A DNA stretch of 64,000 nt, from positions 62,001 through 126,000 of the forward strand of contig NZ_PIRF01000005.1 in NCBI RefSeq assembly GCF_003049705.1, given 5' to 3'. The stretch comes from Campylobacter concisus. GTDB lineage: Bacteria; Campylobacterota; Campylobacteria; Campylobacterales; Campylobacteraceae. The first letter of the stretch is position 1; each line of letters opens with the position of its first letter. Shown here piece by piece: positions 14,617-23,729 of this stretch. Under the pieces are notes generated by a model that was not told the DNA's origin, ran no database searches, and was given only the letters and a program-made list of their open reading frames with translations. The position numbers and the translations under genes are program-made.

Positions 14617-17436
14617 TTAAACTTCAATATATGAAATTTTTCCATTAAGAGCGTAGAAGATGACGGCGATTATACTATGCTTTGGATAAAATTTACTTAA
14701 TGCCTCTTTGTATTCTCCAACTTGTTTTTTATTTTCCTCAATATTTTTATCTGTCGTTTTATAGTCAATCACGCAAATTTCGCTCTCTCCAATACAAAAT
14801 AAGTCCATCTGTTTTAGTTCGTTTTTTACTTTAAATGGCTGCTCTTTGTAAATTTCTTTATCTTTTATACACTTTAGAAATTTTGGCTCATTTATTAGCA
14901 TTTTTGCCCGTTTAAAGGCATCTTCAAGCCTATCAAGTGAGAGAAATTTATAAAATTTATTTAGCATTAAACTTTTAGCTTTTAAAAGCAAATTTTCATC
15001 AAATTTCTCACTCATCTCAAGTAAATAGTGAAACGCTAAGCCAAAATAGATTGCCTCTAAATTTTTACCGCTCGTTTTTTGCTCTCTTGCCTCTACGTCT
15101 TGCCTTTCTATCTTTAAAATTTCAGGCATTTTTTCATCTTTTTTTGCCTCTTTTTGCTCACTCTTGCTAGGTAAAATTTTACCAAAACTAAACTCTTTTA
15201 AATCAAGATAGTCGTTTACTTCGCTTTTATCGCTTCTAGTATAAAAAGAAAAAAAGCTAGGACTATTTCCACTTGGAGCAGCTTGTTTAATAATGATAAG
15301 CGACTTTGTAGCCCTAGTGAAAGCGACGTAAATTTTATTGATATTTTCTTGTTTCTCAAGCTCTTTTATTTGCTCTAACACACCAGCATACTCAGGGTCA
15401 AAATTTTCTCTACCAGAAATTCTACTTTTTACTATCCACTCGCCTTTTTCGCTATATTCTGTTATAAAGTTTGAGTCATCGCCCCTGCCCTTACTCATCA
15501 TATCGCAAACTATCACGTGAGTAAACTCGAGCCCTTTTGACTTATGAACAGTCATTATCTTTACGCCGTCAGCATTTTTAGGACTGATTTTAGAACTAAA
15601 ATTTTCAAGATTAAAGATAAAATTGCTTAAATTTTTATAGCCACTGCTTAGCTCAAAAAGCCTTAAAATATCAACATCAGCCATATTTATATATAAATTT
15701 TTAGCTAGATAAAATAGGCTTTTTGTCACACTATCTTCAGCTTTTATTTTTAACCTTTTAGGATTTGTATTTACAAGTGCTTTTACATTTTTTTCATAAA
15801 TTTCTTCACCAAAAAGACAAAATTTCGCATACTCGATGATCGCTGCAACAAACGGCGTTCGCTTTAGCTCCAAGGTGCCTTCATTTACGCTTTTTATCCC
15901 CTCACTGCTAAGCACCTCTGAGATGAGGCTGATGTCGCTATTTTTCCAGCAAAGCACAGTTATCTCACTTGCATTTACGCCAGCAGCAAGTAGCTCTTTT
16001 ACTTGCGAAACTGCTGCACCCGCTATATCTTCATCGCTTAGCACATGCAAGTAGCCGTAGTCATCTTCCTCGGCTTCAAAATAAGGACACTCGCCACTTA
16101 CTTTGTAGCTTAGCTCCTTATCTTTTTTAGCTGGCTCTTGTGGCTCAAAACTAAGCCCATATCTATGATAAATTTCTTCAAAAACAGCGTTATTAAATTT
16201 CACTAAAGCCTTTAAACTGCGGTAGTTGCTAGGCAAATTTTCCACCAAAATTTGCTCAAATTTCTCTCCAAGCTTATCAAAAAGCTCTTTTTTACCACCC
16301 CTAAATTTATAGATACTCTGCTTTGTGTCGCCCACGTAAAAAAAGCTCCCGAGCCCGTTTTGTCCGTATCCTGAAACGATCTCAGTGATAAGTGGCAAGA
16401 TGATCTCATATTGGATCACATTTGTATCTTGAAACTCATCTATCAAAAGGTGATTTATCCTGCCATCAAGCCTAAAATAAAGCACATCTTTATCAAAATT
16501 TTCAACCAAAAGCTTAAAGACCAGCTTATTTATATCAGCAAAGCTTAAAGCGTTTATCTCTTTGTTTAGCTCTAAATTTGAGTATTTATAAACATTTAAG
16601 AGCTTGCTAAAACCGCTAAGTCTATATCTTTCAACCTCTAAAATATACTCTTTTGCCGCCTCTTTTAGCTTTACAAAAAGCTCGTCAAGCTCACTTGTGT
16701 AAATTTTGCTAAAAGTGCGGTAATTTAGGCTCTCTCTTTCAAAGACCTTATTTTTAAAAAGCTCAAATAAATTTTGCTCATTAAATGTCTTTTTAGCCGA
16801 ATCGCTAGCACCATTTTGCAAGGCTATATGCTCATTTATCTCCTTTTGCGCTGCTCTTACCTTGCTATCATCTGGATAGCTCGCGCCACTATCTTTTAGC
16901 TCGCCGCCAAAACTCTCATAAAATTTAGCCAAAGTCTGCGAAAAGCTCGCCTCTTTTTGACTTGAAATGATCATCATGAGTGCAAGCTCACTAAGAAGCT
17001 TATAATCTTTGCTTGCCTCTTTTACAAATTTTTTCCACGCCAGATCTTGCAGACTATCTTGCACGCTGTAATCAGGACTAAGTCCTAAATTTTGACTAAA
17101 TTTCTTTAGGATTCCAGAGAAAAATGCATCAAATGTATAAATTTTTAGCTCACTTTGCAAAAATCTATCAAGCTTCTCATCGCGTCTTTTTATGACCTCA
17201 CCTTGGCTCAAACTAAGCTCTTTGCAAAGCTTATCAAGCTCGTCTTTTTTGTTTTGCAAGTCCAAAAAAGTTGTGATTATGCGCTCTTTCATCTCATTGG
17301 CCGCTTTTTTGGTAAAGGTTAGAGCGATGATCTCGTTTATATTTTCGCCTCTAAGCACCAAAGCGATATAACGAACGCTTAAAGCGAATGTTTTCCCGCT
17401 TCCAGCACTTGCTTTTAGGGCTAAAAAATCTTTCAT
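14617..17436 (-). CDS. addA: AddA/RecB-like helicase-nuclease subunit
   Basis: 939 residues. UvrD-type superfamily 1 helicase fused to a PD-(D/E)XK nuclease. Walker A ASAGSGKT is at residues 9-16, with motif Ia FTKKAANEMKER near residues 42-53, motif II LLIDEFQDTN near residue 324, VGDTKQSIYKFRG near residue 368, NYRS near 401, and a late motif YVAFTRATKSL near 705. The C-terminal VIDYKTTD carries nuclease residues. With AddB it resects DNA double-strand ends to load RecA. Its start overlaps addB by four bases (ATGA). It follows the addB-addA-rplM-rpsI order known in campylobacters. Confidence 0.92.
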   Translation of the reverse strand: MKDFLALKASAGSGKTFALSVRYIALVLRGENINEIIALTFTKKAANEMKERIITTFLDLQNKKDELDKLCKELSLSQGEVIKRRDEKLDRFLQSELKIYTFDAFFSGILKKFSQNLGLSPDYSVQDSLQDLAWKKFVKEASKDYKLLSELALMMIISSQKEASFSQTLAKFYESFGGELKDSGASYPDDSKVRAAQKEINEHIALQNGASDSAKKTFNEQNLFELFKNKVFERESLNYRTFSKIYTSELDELFVKLKEAAKEYILEVERYRLSGFSKLLNVYKYSNLELNKEINALSFADINKLVFKLLVENFDKDVLYFRLDGRINHLLIDEFQDTNVIQYEIILPLITEIVSGYGQNGLGSFFYVGDTKQSIYKFRGGKKELFDKLGEKFEQILVENLPSNYRSLKALVKFNNAVFEEIYHRYGLSFEPQEPAKKDKELSYKVSGECPYFEAEEDDYGYLHVLSDEDIAGAAVSQVKELLAAGVNASEITVLCWKNSDISLISEVLSSEGIKSVNEGTLELKRTPFVAAIIEYAKFCLFGEEIYEKNVKALVNTNPKRLKIKAEDSVTKSLFYLAKNLYINMADVDILRLFELSSGYKNLSNFIFNLENFSSKISPKNADGVKIMTVHKSKGLEFTHVIVCDMMSKGRGDDSNFITEYSEKGEWIVKSRISGRENFDPEYAGVLEQIKELEKQENINKIYVAFTRATKSLIIIKQAAPSGNSPSFFSFYTRSDKSEVNDYLDLKEFSFGKILPSKSEQKEAKKDEKMPEILKIERQDVEAREQKTSGKNLEAIYFGLAFHYLLEMSEKFDENLLLKAKSLMLNKFYKFLSLDRLEDAFKRAKMLINEPKFLKCIKDKEIYKEQPFKVKNELKQMDLFCIGESEICVIDYKTTDKNIEENKKQVGEYKEALSKFYPKHSIIAVIFYALNGKISYIEV

Positions 17437-19778
17437 AACTCTCTCCTACAAAGTATGGCATACTCGCAAAATTTACAAGCTCCGCTTTTTCTTTCAAAAT
17501 TTATCTTAGTGTTACTTATACTCTTTAGATTTTCTATCTCAGCCCTTAGATCATCTACGCTTTTTTTTGAGCTGATAAGTACTGGTTCATTCTTTAGAGC
17601 AAAGTAAGCACTTTTTACCTCGCTACCGTAAAGTGCTTCATAAAAAGCAAGCTGAAGTGAGTTCGCATTTGCATCACCAGTTTTATAATCAAGTATAAAA
17701 GGCTCACCATCAGGGCTAGCATCGATTCTATCGATAATGCCTTTTATCTTTACATCACAAAAACTGCTCTCTATGTCTTTTTCGCACTCAAGCACTCTAA
17801 AGCCAGCACTTAAACGTTCATTTTCAAACTCTGCGTATTCTTTAAATTTCTGCGACCAAATCTCAAGCTCAAGCGAAGAAAAATCTTGCTTTGCAAGTAT
17901 TTCTTTAAAAATAGCCAAATCAAATATATTTTTTTGTCTATAAAAATCACTCGTGTAGTATTCATAAAGCGCCTTATGCACGCTATTTCCTTGCTTAGAT
18001 CCTGGCTCAGTTGCTATTGCTTTTGCTCCTTTTATACCAGCTATCTTTGCGTAATAATACTTTCTTGGGCAGGTTAGAAATAAATTTAGTGTAGAAAATG
18101 ATAGCGGTTTAGTGAAAAAATCATGCTCCAAAATAATCTCATCATCGCTTAAATTTAGGCTTGTACTTCCTTTTAAAAATAATTTTAAATACGCCTCGTC
18201 ACTAAATTTCTCATCTTTTATTGTTTTGAAATTTTTTAAAAATCTTGAAGGAATACTCTCTTCGTTTAAAACACAGCTTATGGCGACCTTTTTGGCATTG
18301 TTTATAAGGCTTTCGTAGTAAAATCTCTGCAAATTTTCACGCTCAAGGTAGCTTATAAGCCCTGCCTTTTGCCTCACTTTTGAGTTTAAAAACATCTCAT
18401 TTGTGCTTCTTACTGGGATGAAGTTATCATTAAAATCAACTATGATCACACCATCAAATTTCATTCCACGGCTCTCAAGCATGCCCATGACGCTGATCTT
18501 TCCGCCGCCCACATCATCGATGCTAAGGCGAGAGATATTTAGTAAGAAAATTTCACTTAGTTGCTTTAAGCTAAAGCTAAAATACCTACATAAATTCTCA
18601 ATCCTAAAAAGCTCAAGCGCAAGCTTTTCTTCGCATCTTGGCTCATTTTCAAGCGTTAAAAGCTCATCTATTAGCTCTTTAAATTTAGCAAAGTCACAAA
18701 GTTCAAAGTAGCTTGATTTAAATTTATTAAAAAGCTCTTCGCTTACGCCAAGCGTGTTCAAGATAAATCCAAGCTCCTCGTAGCTCTCACACTTGCCTTG
18801 ATCAAAAACCAGTCTTGCCTCTTCATTTATCGCTCTTGCGATGTAGTAAAGCGCTTCATAAAATTTTGTATTTTTAAAGCTCTCACCCATAGCGTAGTTA
18901 AAAATTTTATCTCTATCATGTAGCCTTAAAATTTCACTAAAACTCTCATCTGGCAATATAACAGCGATGTTTTCAGGCTTTATGCCCTCACGCACAAACT
19001 CGCTCACCTTTGCCATAGCGTAGGCACATTGCAGGCTTCTAGTGGCAAATCGCTTTTCTAAGACTGGCTCAAATTTTTTGATATTTTCTAAGCAAATTAG
19101 CTCATTTGTCTTTAAATTTAGCTCATATTTTTTGTAATTTTCAATCTCACTAATAGCTGAAATTTGCCTTATTTTATTGATTAGCTTTGTGTTGAAAACA
19201 CTGGTTTGAAAGATAATTTTTAGCGTAGTTAGCTTTGAGATTTTCTCTAAAATTTCCCACTCGAACTCACTTAAAATTCCATCTATGTGCAGTGAAATTT
19301 CACTAAAGCTTTTGATATAAGCTTCATTTATGTTATAAATTTTTGGCAAGGTTATATCATCGTAGAGATTTTCTTGACCAAGCAAGCTCTCATACTCTTT
19401 TAAAACCGCTTCAAGTATGTTTAAATGCTCCTCAAAATTAGCGTAAATATCGTTAAATTTGATCTCAGAGATACTCTTTTTACTAATAGCTAGCTCTTTA
19501 AAAAATGAAAAAAGATAGTCATTATTTTTCAAAAATTCAAAAAACTCAGTTGGAATTTTAAGAACAGAGTTTGCCTTTTTGACGCTAGCACAGGCTCTAT
19601 TCATAAGCACCAAAGCATAGGTGCTATCAATCTCAAATCTACCATCTACATAAACTACCTTTTTATAAAACTCGGCAATGCTTAGGCTTTTTGGGATTAG
19701 CTCATCATTAAAACTTGCATTAAATTCACGAATCTTACGCGAGTTCGTAAAGATAAAAAGTTGGTTTAGGTTATGCAT
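17433..19778 (-). CDS. addB: AddB nuclease subunit
   Basis: 781 residues. It partners AddA in double-strand break repair. The C-terminal PD-(D/E)XK nuclease is marked by ILDYKTGD near residue 690. Four cysteines in the arrangement of the AddB iron-sulfur staple are visible: one in FLTCPRKYYY near residue 570, and C768, C771, C777 in CKFCEYAILC at the C-terminus. The helicase-like N-terminal part is degenerate, as usual for AddB, and has no clear Walker A. It is divergent from the flavin reductase gene with about 150 bases between them. Confidence 0.88.
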   Translation of the reverse strand: MHNLNQLFIFTNSRKIREFNASFNDELIPKSLSIAEFYKKVVYVDGRFEIDSTYALVLMNRACASVKKANSVLKIPTEFFEFLKNNDYLFSFFKELAISKKSISEIKFNDIYANFEEHLNILEAVLKEYESLLGQENLYDDITLPKIYNINEAYIKSFSEISLHIDGILSEFEWEILEKISKLTTLKIIFQTSVFNTKLINKIRQISAISEIENYKKYELNLKTNELICLENIKKFEPVLEKRFATRSLQCAYAMAKVSEFVREGIKPENIAVILPDESFSEILRLHDRDKIFNYAMGESFKNTKFYEALYYIARAINEEARLVFDQGKCESYEELGFILNTLGVSEELFNKFKSSYFELCDFAKFKELIDELLTLENEPRCEEKLALELFRIENLCRYFSFSLKQLSEIFLLNISRLSIDDVGGGKISVMGMLESRGMKFDGVIIVDFNDNFIPVRSTNEMFLNSKVRQKAGLISYLERENLQRFYYESLINNAKKVAISCVLNEESIPSRFLKNFKTIKDEKFSDEAYLKLFLKGSTSLNLSDDEIILEHDFFTKPLSFSTLNLFLTCPRKYYYAKIAGIKGAKAIATEPGSKQGNSVHKALYEYYTSDFYRQKNIFDLAIFKEILAKQDFSSLELEIWSQKFKEYAEFENERLSAGFRVLECEKDIESSFCDVKIKGIIDRIDASPDGEPFILDYKTGDANANSLQLAFYEALYGSEVKSAYFALKNEPVLISSKKSVDDLRAEIENLKSISNTKINFERKSGACKFCEYAILCRREL

Positions 19779-19929
19779 TTTTCTCTCTTAAATTTTTAAG
19801 CAATGATAGCTAAATGCTGATAAAAGAGCGCTTTTTACGCTTAGATAAAGCTTTAAATTTTTATCTAAGTACATTAAAATTTTAAGCCTTAAAGAGCCAA
19901 AAGCTACAATCACAAAAAAAGGAGCAAAA

Positions 19930-20517
19930 ATGCATAAAGAGTTAAACAGACAAGGTTTTTACTACGGCTTTCCAGTTTTGCTAGCTACCACAAAAGATAA
20001 AAACGCAAACGATGATATCACGGTGCTTTCATCTTCTTGGACGTTAGGAAATACAGTAGTGCTTGGCATAGGCATTGAAAATCAAGGCTTTAAAAATATC
20101 AAAAATGGTTCAGATATCACGCTAAATTTATGTGATGAGAGTCTGCTAGAAGCTGTGCAAAAAATGGAAAAACTAACTGGCGATAGTGAAGTGCCAGAAG
20201 AAAAAAAGAATCTTGGCTACACCTACGAGCACGACAAATTTAAGGTGGCAAATCTCAGCAAAGAACCTGGCATAAATGCAAAAACCGTCAGAATAAAAGA
20301 GTGCAAGATACAGATAGAAACGGTTGTAGAAAAGATAGAGTTAAAAGAGTGGTTTAGCATAGTTACTTGCAAGATTACAGGCATTTTTGTAGATGAAAAT
20401 TTACTAAAAGATGAAAAGATAGATACGCAAAAATGGCATCCACTAATCTATAAATTTAAAGAATATGTCGGCACTTGCGAGCGTTTGGGATTAAATTTTA
20501 GATTTAAAGAGATTTGA
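19930..20517 (+). CDS. Flavin reductase family protein
   Basis: 195-residue protein of the flavin-reductase-like FMN-binding barrel family. The pattern is typical: N-terminal FPVLLATTKDKNANDDITVLS, a central short LSSSWTLG, then a nucleotide-facing NLCDESLLEAV. Members use NAD(P)H to reduce FMN, or serve only as flavin-binding proteins. It starts at an ATG after AAAAAAGGAGCAAAA, a strong ribosome site. It is monocistronic, divergent from addB, and convergent with the cbb3 cluster at a shared hairpin (20596-20628). The electron acceptor is unknown. Confidence 0.8.
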   Translation: MHKELNRQGFYYGFPVLLATTKDKNANDDITVLSSSWTLGNTVVLGIGIENQGFKNIKNGSDITLNLCDESLLEAVQKMEKLTGDSEVPEEKKNLGYTYEHDKFKVANLSKEPGINAKTVRIKECKIQIETVVEKIELKEWFSIVTCKITGIFVDENLLKDEKIDTQKWHPLIYKFKEYVGTCERLGLNFRFKEI

Positions 20518-20595
20518 TTTATAGTTTTATTTGATAAAAACTTAGTGTTTTGGTTTTAAATTTAGCCAAAAGATTAGTTTATTAAAATTTAAACT

Positions 20596-20628
20596 CAGCT
20601 TTGAGATCTTTCTTAGATACCAAAGCTG
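20596..20628. terminator. Possible bidirectional terminator
   Basis: CAGCTTTG at 20596-20603 pairs with CAAAGCTG at 20621-20628, with a further AGATCT/AGAT-type inner repeat. It lies between the convergent flavin reductase and fixH-like genes. The T-runs on both sides are broken (GATTTTAAG; GAGTTTAAATTTT), so its strength is uncertain. Confidence 0.5.
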
Positions 20629-20639
20629 CGATTTTAAGA

Positions 20640-21110
20640 TCATTTTGTGACATTAAGATCAAATTTATAATACCTTGTATCATTAGTGTCACTTAGCCTT
20701 AAAAGTAGTTGCCATCTACCTTCTTTTAGGCTTGTTTCTTCACTTACTAGATTATTTTCTTGCCATGAAGCTCTTAAAATTTTATTTTCTTTATTTGTCT
20801 GTGGGCGAGTGAGTAAAATTTCATATTTCAAAGCTGAAATTTCTCCTTTTTTAGGAGTTAGATGAAATTTAAACTTAGCATTTAGGGCATTAAAATTTGA
20901 CTCAAATTTTAGATCAAATTTCTCATCAAAGCGTTTTTCACTCTCTTTGATAAAGGTTATGTTTTCATCGACATTTTGGTAGCTTTGCATATAAGAGCTA
21001 TCCATTTCGACTGGATGTTTCAGCGCTATGATGATCGTTACTGCGCAAGCGATAATGATAGCAATGAAACTAAGCACGATAGCATAAGGCCAAAAGGTTT
21101 TTTTATCCAT
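20640..21110 (-). CDS. FixH-like membrane protein of the cbb3 oxidase cluster
   Basis: 156 residues with one N-terminal membrane helix (about residues 8-30) and a periplasmic immunoglobulin-like domain that ends KEGRWQLLLRLSDTNDTRYY. The helix-plus-domain design, length and place downstream of ccoNOQP fit FixH (CcoH-like), which helps assemble or stabilise cbb3 oxidase. It overlaps the upstream gene by eight bases and is the last gene of the operon. The sequence similarity is low, so function rests largely on position. Confidence 0.65.
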   Translation of the reverse strand: MDKKTFWPYAIVLSFIAIIIACAVTIIIALKHPVEMDSSYMQSYQNVDENITFIKESEKRFDEKFDLKFESNFNALNAKFKFHLTPKKGEISALKYEILLTRPQTNKENKILRASWQENNLVSEETSLKEGRWQLLLRLSDTNDTRYYKFDLNVTK

Positions 21111-21672
21111 TTTTTACCTTTTTATAAAAGATAACAATTATAAAAAATGCAACCAAGCCATATATGAAAAATCTTAAAAAATTTAATGTAGTTTTATTTG
21201 AATTTCCAACACTACTTTCAAGCTGTAAATTTAAGCTAGATGCGATTTGCTCGGCAATATCAGCGTAGCCATTTAATATAGCAGCATTATAGACATCTTT
21301 GCCATTTTTAGAAACCAAAATAGGAATTATCGTTCCTGATTCTGGATTTACACTTAAAATTTGTTCTTTATTAAAAAGCTTTGAAGTATTAGCATCGGCA
21401 AAAATTTCTACTTTCTTTTTGCCTTTTATAAGCAGTAAAAAAGCATAAGGCGAGCTAAGGTTTTGATCTTTAAAAAGAGCTTCCAGCTCACCATCTTTAT
21501 ATACGCCAACTACTAAATTTATACCGCTTTTTGCGTAAAGCTCACTGCCGATCTCATTTAGCTTTACACTTACTTTTTGGCTTAGAATTTCATCATTATT
21601 TATCACAAAATTTGCTCCCAAAGCCAAACTTTGTGAGAGCAAAAATATAAAAATGAGTATAAATTTTCTCAC
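21103..21672 (-). CDS. Secreted, C-terminally anchored protein of the cbb3 cluster (TPM-like candidate)
   Basis: From the GTG at 21672 the protein has 189 residues. It has a signal peptide (VRKFILIFIFLLSQSLALGA), a periplasmic domain of about 130 residues and a C-terminal membrane helix followed by KKVKNG. The GTG start is chosen because upstream in-frame codons lie inside the preceding 33-codon gene, and the hydrophobic signal begins right after the GTG, two bases beyond that gene's stop. The domain has a pattern like TPM (YgcG-type) domains: a helix ending AKSGINLVVGVY, then YAFLLLIKGKKKVEIF. This assignment is tentative. Position suggests a role in oxidase assembly or quality control. Confidence 0.6.
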   Translation of the reverse strand: MRKFILIFIFLLSQSLALGANFVINNDEILSQKVSVKLNEIGSELYAKSGINLVVGVYKDGELEALFKDQNLSSPYAFLLLIKGKKKVEIFADANTSKLFNKEQILSVNPESGTIIPILVSKNGKDVYNAAILNGYADIAEQIASSLNLQLESSVGNSNKTTLNFLRFFIYGLVAFFIIVIFYKKVKNG

Positions 21673-21674
21673 AC

Positions 21675-21776
21675 CTAGCCTACAAAAAGGTGGTTTGATG
21701 TAAGCACTGACCACGCACAAATAGCTCCTGCAACAACTATAAGCAAGATTATGGCTTTTTCTATTATGCTTAGCAT
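21675..21776 (-). CDS. 33-residue single-helix membrane peptide in the cbb3 operon
   Basis: A complete small gene starting at the ATG at 21776, two bases after the stop of the DUF4006 gene, and ending two bases before the GTG of the next gene. The product is almost one membrane helix: MLSIIEKAIILLIVVAGAI then CAWSVLTSNHLFVG. A ribosome site (AAAGGAGTAGTG) lies within the end of the preceding gene. Tight packing inside an otherwise gapless operon and a clean start, stop and helix argue that it is real. It could be a tiny oxidase subunit or assembly factor comparable in size to CcoS or CcoM-type peptides; no family was recognised. Confidence 0.65.
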   Translation of the reverse strand: MLSIIEKAIILLIVVAGAICAWSVLTSNHLFVG

Positions 21777-21778
21777 CA

Positions 21779-21991
21779 CTACTCCTTTATAATGACGTGT
21801 TTAGCGTTATCAACGCTCTTCATCTCAATGCTACTTGCATCTTTTAATGAGTAAGGCTTGGTTGCTACATCTTTTTGCAAGCCAATACCAATATAAGTAA
21901 GTACACCAAGGATAGATAGCAAAAGCAAAACTGCCACCAAATAACCGCTAATGCCATTTAAAGCAAAGATGTTTCTATTTTTATTTTCCAT
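21779..21991 (-). CDS. DUF4006 family small membrane protein
   Basis: 70 residues with one membrane helix (about residues 14-36: GYLVAVLLLLSILGVLTYIG) and a polar, probably periplasmic tail. The N-terminal FALNGISGYL matches the DUF4006 family, which I know only from Campylobacterota and always beside ccoP. The ATG overlaps the ccoP stop (TAATG). It is probably an accessory subunit or assembly helper of cbb3 oxidase; no activity is known. Confidence 0.75.
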   Translation of the reverse strand: MENKNRNIFALNGISGYLVAVLLLLSILGVLTYIGIGLQKDVATKPYSLKDASSIEMKSVDNAKHVIIKE

Positions 21992-22854
21992 TATTCGCCC
22001 TTTGATAGCGATATGACATATTCGCCAACTGCTTTTTGTTGTATCTCGTTTAATCTACCATCATTAAATTCAGGCATAACACCGATGTTGCCGTTTTTAC
22101 CACGATTTAGTACATCTACGATGAACTCACTTGAACCATATTTACTAATATCAGCCGACATACCATCCATGCCTTTGCCATCATCTCCGTGACAAGCTGC
22201 ACAAGCTACGTAAAGCTCTTTTCCCATAGCTACTAAATTTTCATTTTTTGTACTTTTTATAGCACTTATCTCTTTTGCAACATAAGCTGCGATAGCCTTT
22301 GCTCCATCAGCATCAGCTAGCCCTGCTGGCATCTCACCCATAGGATAATCAAGCCCTTTTGAGCCATTTAGTATCGTATCAACTATTCCTTGTTCGCTAC
22401 CCCAAATTTGTAAATTTGCAGCTTTGCCACCAATACCATCACCTGTGATGCCATGACATGCTGAGCATTGCACCAAAAATACGCTCTCTCCCATAGCGTG
22501 AAGCGTTTCTTTGCTTGGGTTTGAATACTCTTTTTCAAATTTAGCGTTTGCCTCTTTTACCTCTTTATTATATTCACCGATTTGTGAGTAAGAATTTAGT
22601 GGATAACCAAGTAAATAATACCAAATCGCCCAAACAAGTGTTAATAAAAAAACTACTGCCCAACCAAATGGAACTGGATTTTTATACTCGCCTATTCCGT
22701 CCCAGTTGTGCTCGCTAAGCTCTACGCTTTCATCCTTTTTAACTTTCATTTGACCAACATACTTGCCAGCTACAACGACAGTTAGTACGATAATTAAGAT
22801 GGCACCTATTAACGCAAGTAAATTTATATTATCTTCTAAATTTAGCCATTGCAT
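21991..22854 (-). CDS. ccoP: cbb3-type cytochrome c oxidase subunit III (di-haem)
   Basis: 287 residues. One N-terminal helix (about 10-32), a second helix near residues 62-82, then two c-type haem domains with CSACH near residue 133 and CAACH near residue 219. The methionine ligands lie in MGEMPAGL and VMPEFNDG. It feeds electrons from soluble cytochrome c to CcoO/CcoN. It overlaps ccoQ by 13 bases and DUF4006 by one base. Confidence 0.95.
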   Translation of the reverse strand: MQWLNLEDNINLLALIGAILIIVLTVVVAGKYVGQMKVKKDESVELSEHNWDGIGEYKNPVPFGWAVVFLLTLVWAIWYYLLGYPLNSYSQIGEYNKEVKEANAKFEKEYSNPSKETLHAMGESVFLVQCSACHGITGDGIGGKAANLQIWGSEQGIVDTILNGSKGLDYPMGEMPAGLADADGAKAIAAYVAKEISAIKSTKNENLVAMGKELYVACAACHGDDGKGMDGMSADISKYGSSEFIVDVLNRGKNGNIGVMPEFNDGRLNEIQQKAVGEYVISLSKGE

Positions 22855-23051
22855 ACGCTCTCCTTTGTAGCCTTTTGCTCTAAAATTTTACTACCGATCT
22901 CATCATCTAGGGCTAATCTTGAATACTTCTCATAATTTCTTCTACCTTGCTTTTCACTTTTGTAAAGATGAAAAAAATAAGCATACAAAGTGATAGCTAA
23001 GAATGCTGTCAAAATAAAATAGCCATAAGCTTGAAGTTCTCTAATGTCCAT
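22842..23051 (-). CDS. ccoQ: cbb3-type cytochrome c oxidase subunit CcoQ
   Basis: 69 residues with one membrane helix near residues 8-30 (GYFILTAFLAITLYAYFFHLY) followed by a basic tail (KSEKQGRRNYEKYSR). Size, topology and place between ccoO and ccoP identify it; CcoQ stabilises the assembled complex. Sequence conservation in CcoQ is low, so the neighbours carry much of the evidence. Confidence 0.88.
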   Translation of the reverse strand: MDIRELQAYGYFILTAFLAITLYAYFFHLYKSEKQGRRNYEKYSRLALDDEIGSKILEQKATKESVCNG

Positions 23052-23060
23052 TACTAACTC

Positions 23061-23729
23061 CTATTTTAGGCTATTTAGATAGGCGATAAGTGCCACGATC
23101 TGGCGAATTTCACCTTTTGCAAAAGCACTTTTTACTTGCTCATCTTTCATACTTTCAACGATACTTGCAGCCTGCTCTTTCACGTTAGCATTTGCTTGCT
23201 CAAAAGTGCCAAGAGCTGGCATATCTTTCTCATCATAAGGTGTGTTAAAGACTTTTTTAACAGTTAGTGCTTCAGCGTAAGCGGTCTCTATATCAGCATT
23301 TTTCTTAAATAAAAATGGATATGCTGGCATGATCGAGCCTGGCACAACTGAGGCTGGGTTTAACATATGATTTTCATGCCAATCTGTCGTTCTATAATTA
23401 CCCACACGCATAAGATCTGGGCCAGTTCTTTTTGAACCCCAAAGATGCGGACGATCATAAGCAAATTCGCCGCTTAACGAGTACATGCCATATCTATCAG
23501 TCTCTGCTTTAAACGGACGTATCATCTGTGAGTGACAAGTATTGCAACCATTTTGTATATATATATTTTTTCCAGCAAGCTCTAAAACTGTATAAGGTTT
23601 TGTACCCTCAAGTGGCCTAGCTCTATTTGCAAAGTCAGGTAAAATTTCTACCACACCAGCATAAGCTATGACGATAAATACGCAAACTGCAAAAAAGAAT
23701 GGATTTTTTTCTAACCAAGCAAACATCAC
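23061..23729 (-). CDS. ccoO: cbb3-type cytochrome c oxidase subunit II (mono-haem)
   Basis: 222 residues. An N-terminal anchor helix (residues 10-28) and one c-type haem site (NGCNTCHSQMIRPF near residues 57-70). Further family marks are YSLSGEFAYDRPHLWGSKRTG near residues 83-102 and SIMPAYPFLF near residue 130. The ATG overlaps the ccoN stop by four bases. Confidence 0.96.
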   Translation of the reverse strand: MMFAWLEKNPFFFAVCVFIVIAYAGVVEILPDFANRARPLEGTKPYTVLELAGKNIYIQNGCNTCHSQMIRPFKAETDRYGMYSLSGEFAYDRPHLWGSKRTGPDLMRVGNYRTTDWHENHMLNPASVVPGSIMPAYPFLFKKNADIETAYAEALTVKKVFNTPYDEKDMPALGTFEQANANVKEQAASIVESMKDEQVKSAFAKGEIRQIVALIAYLNSLK

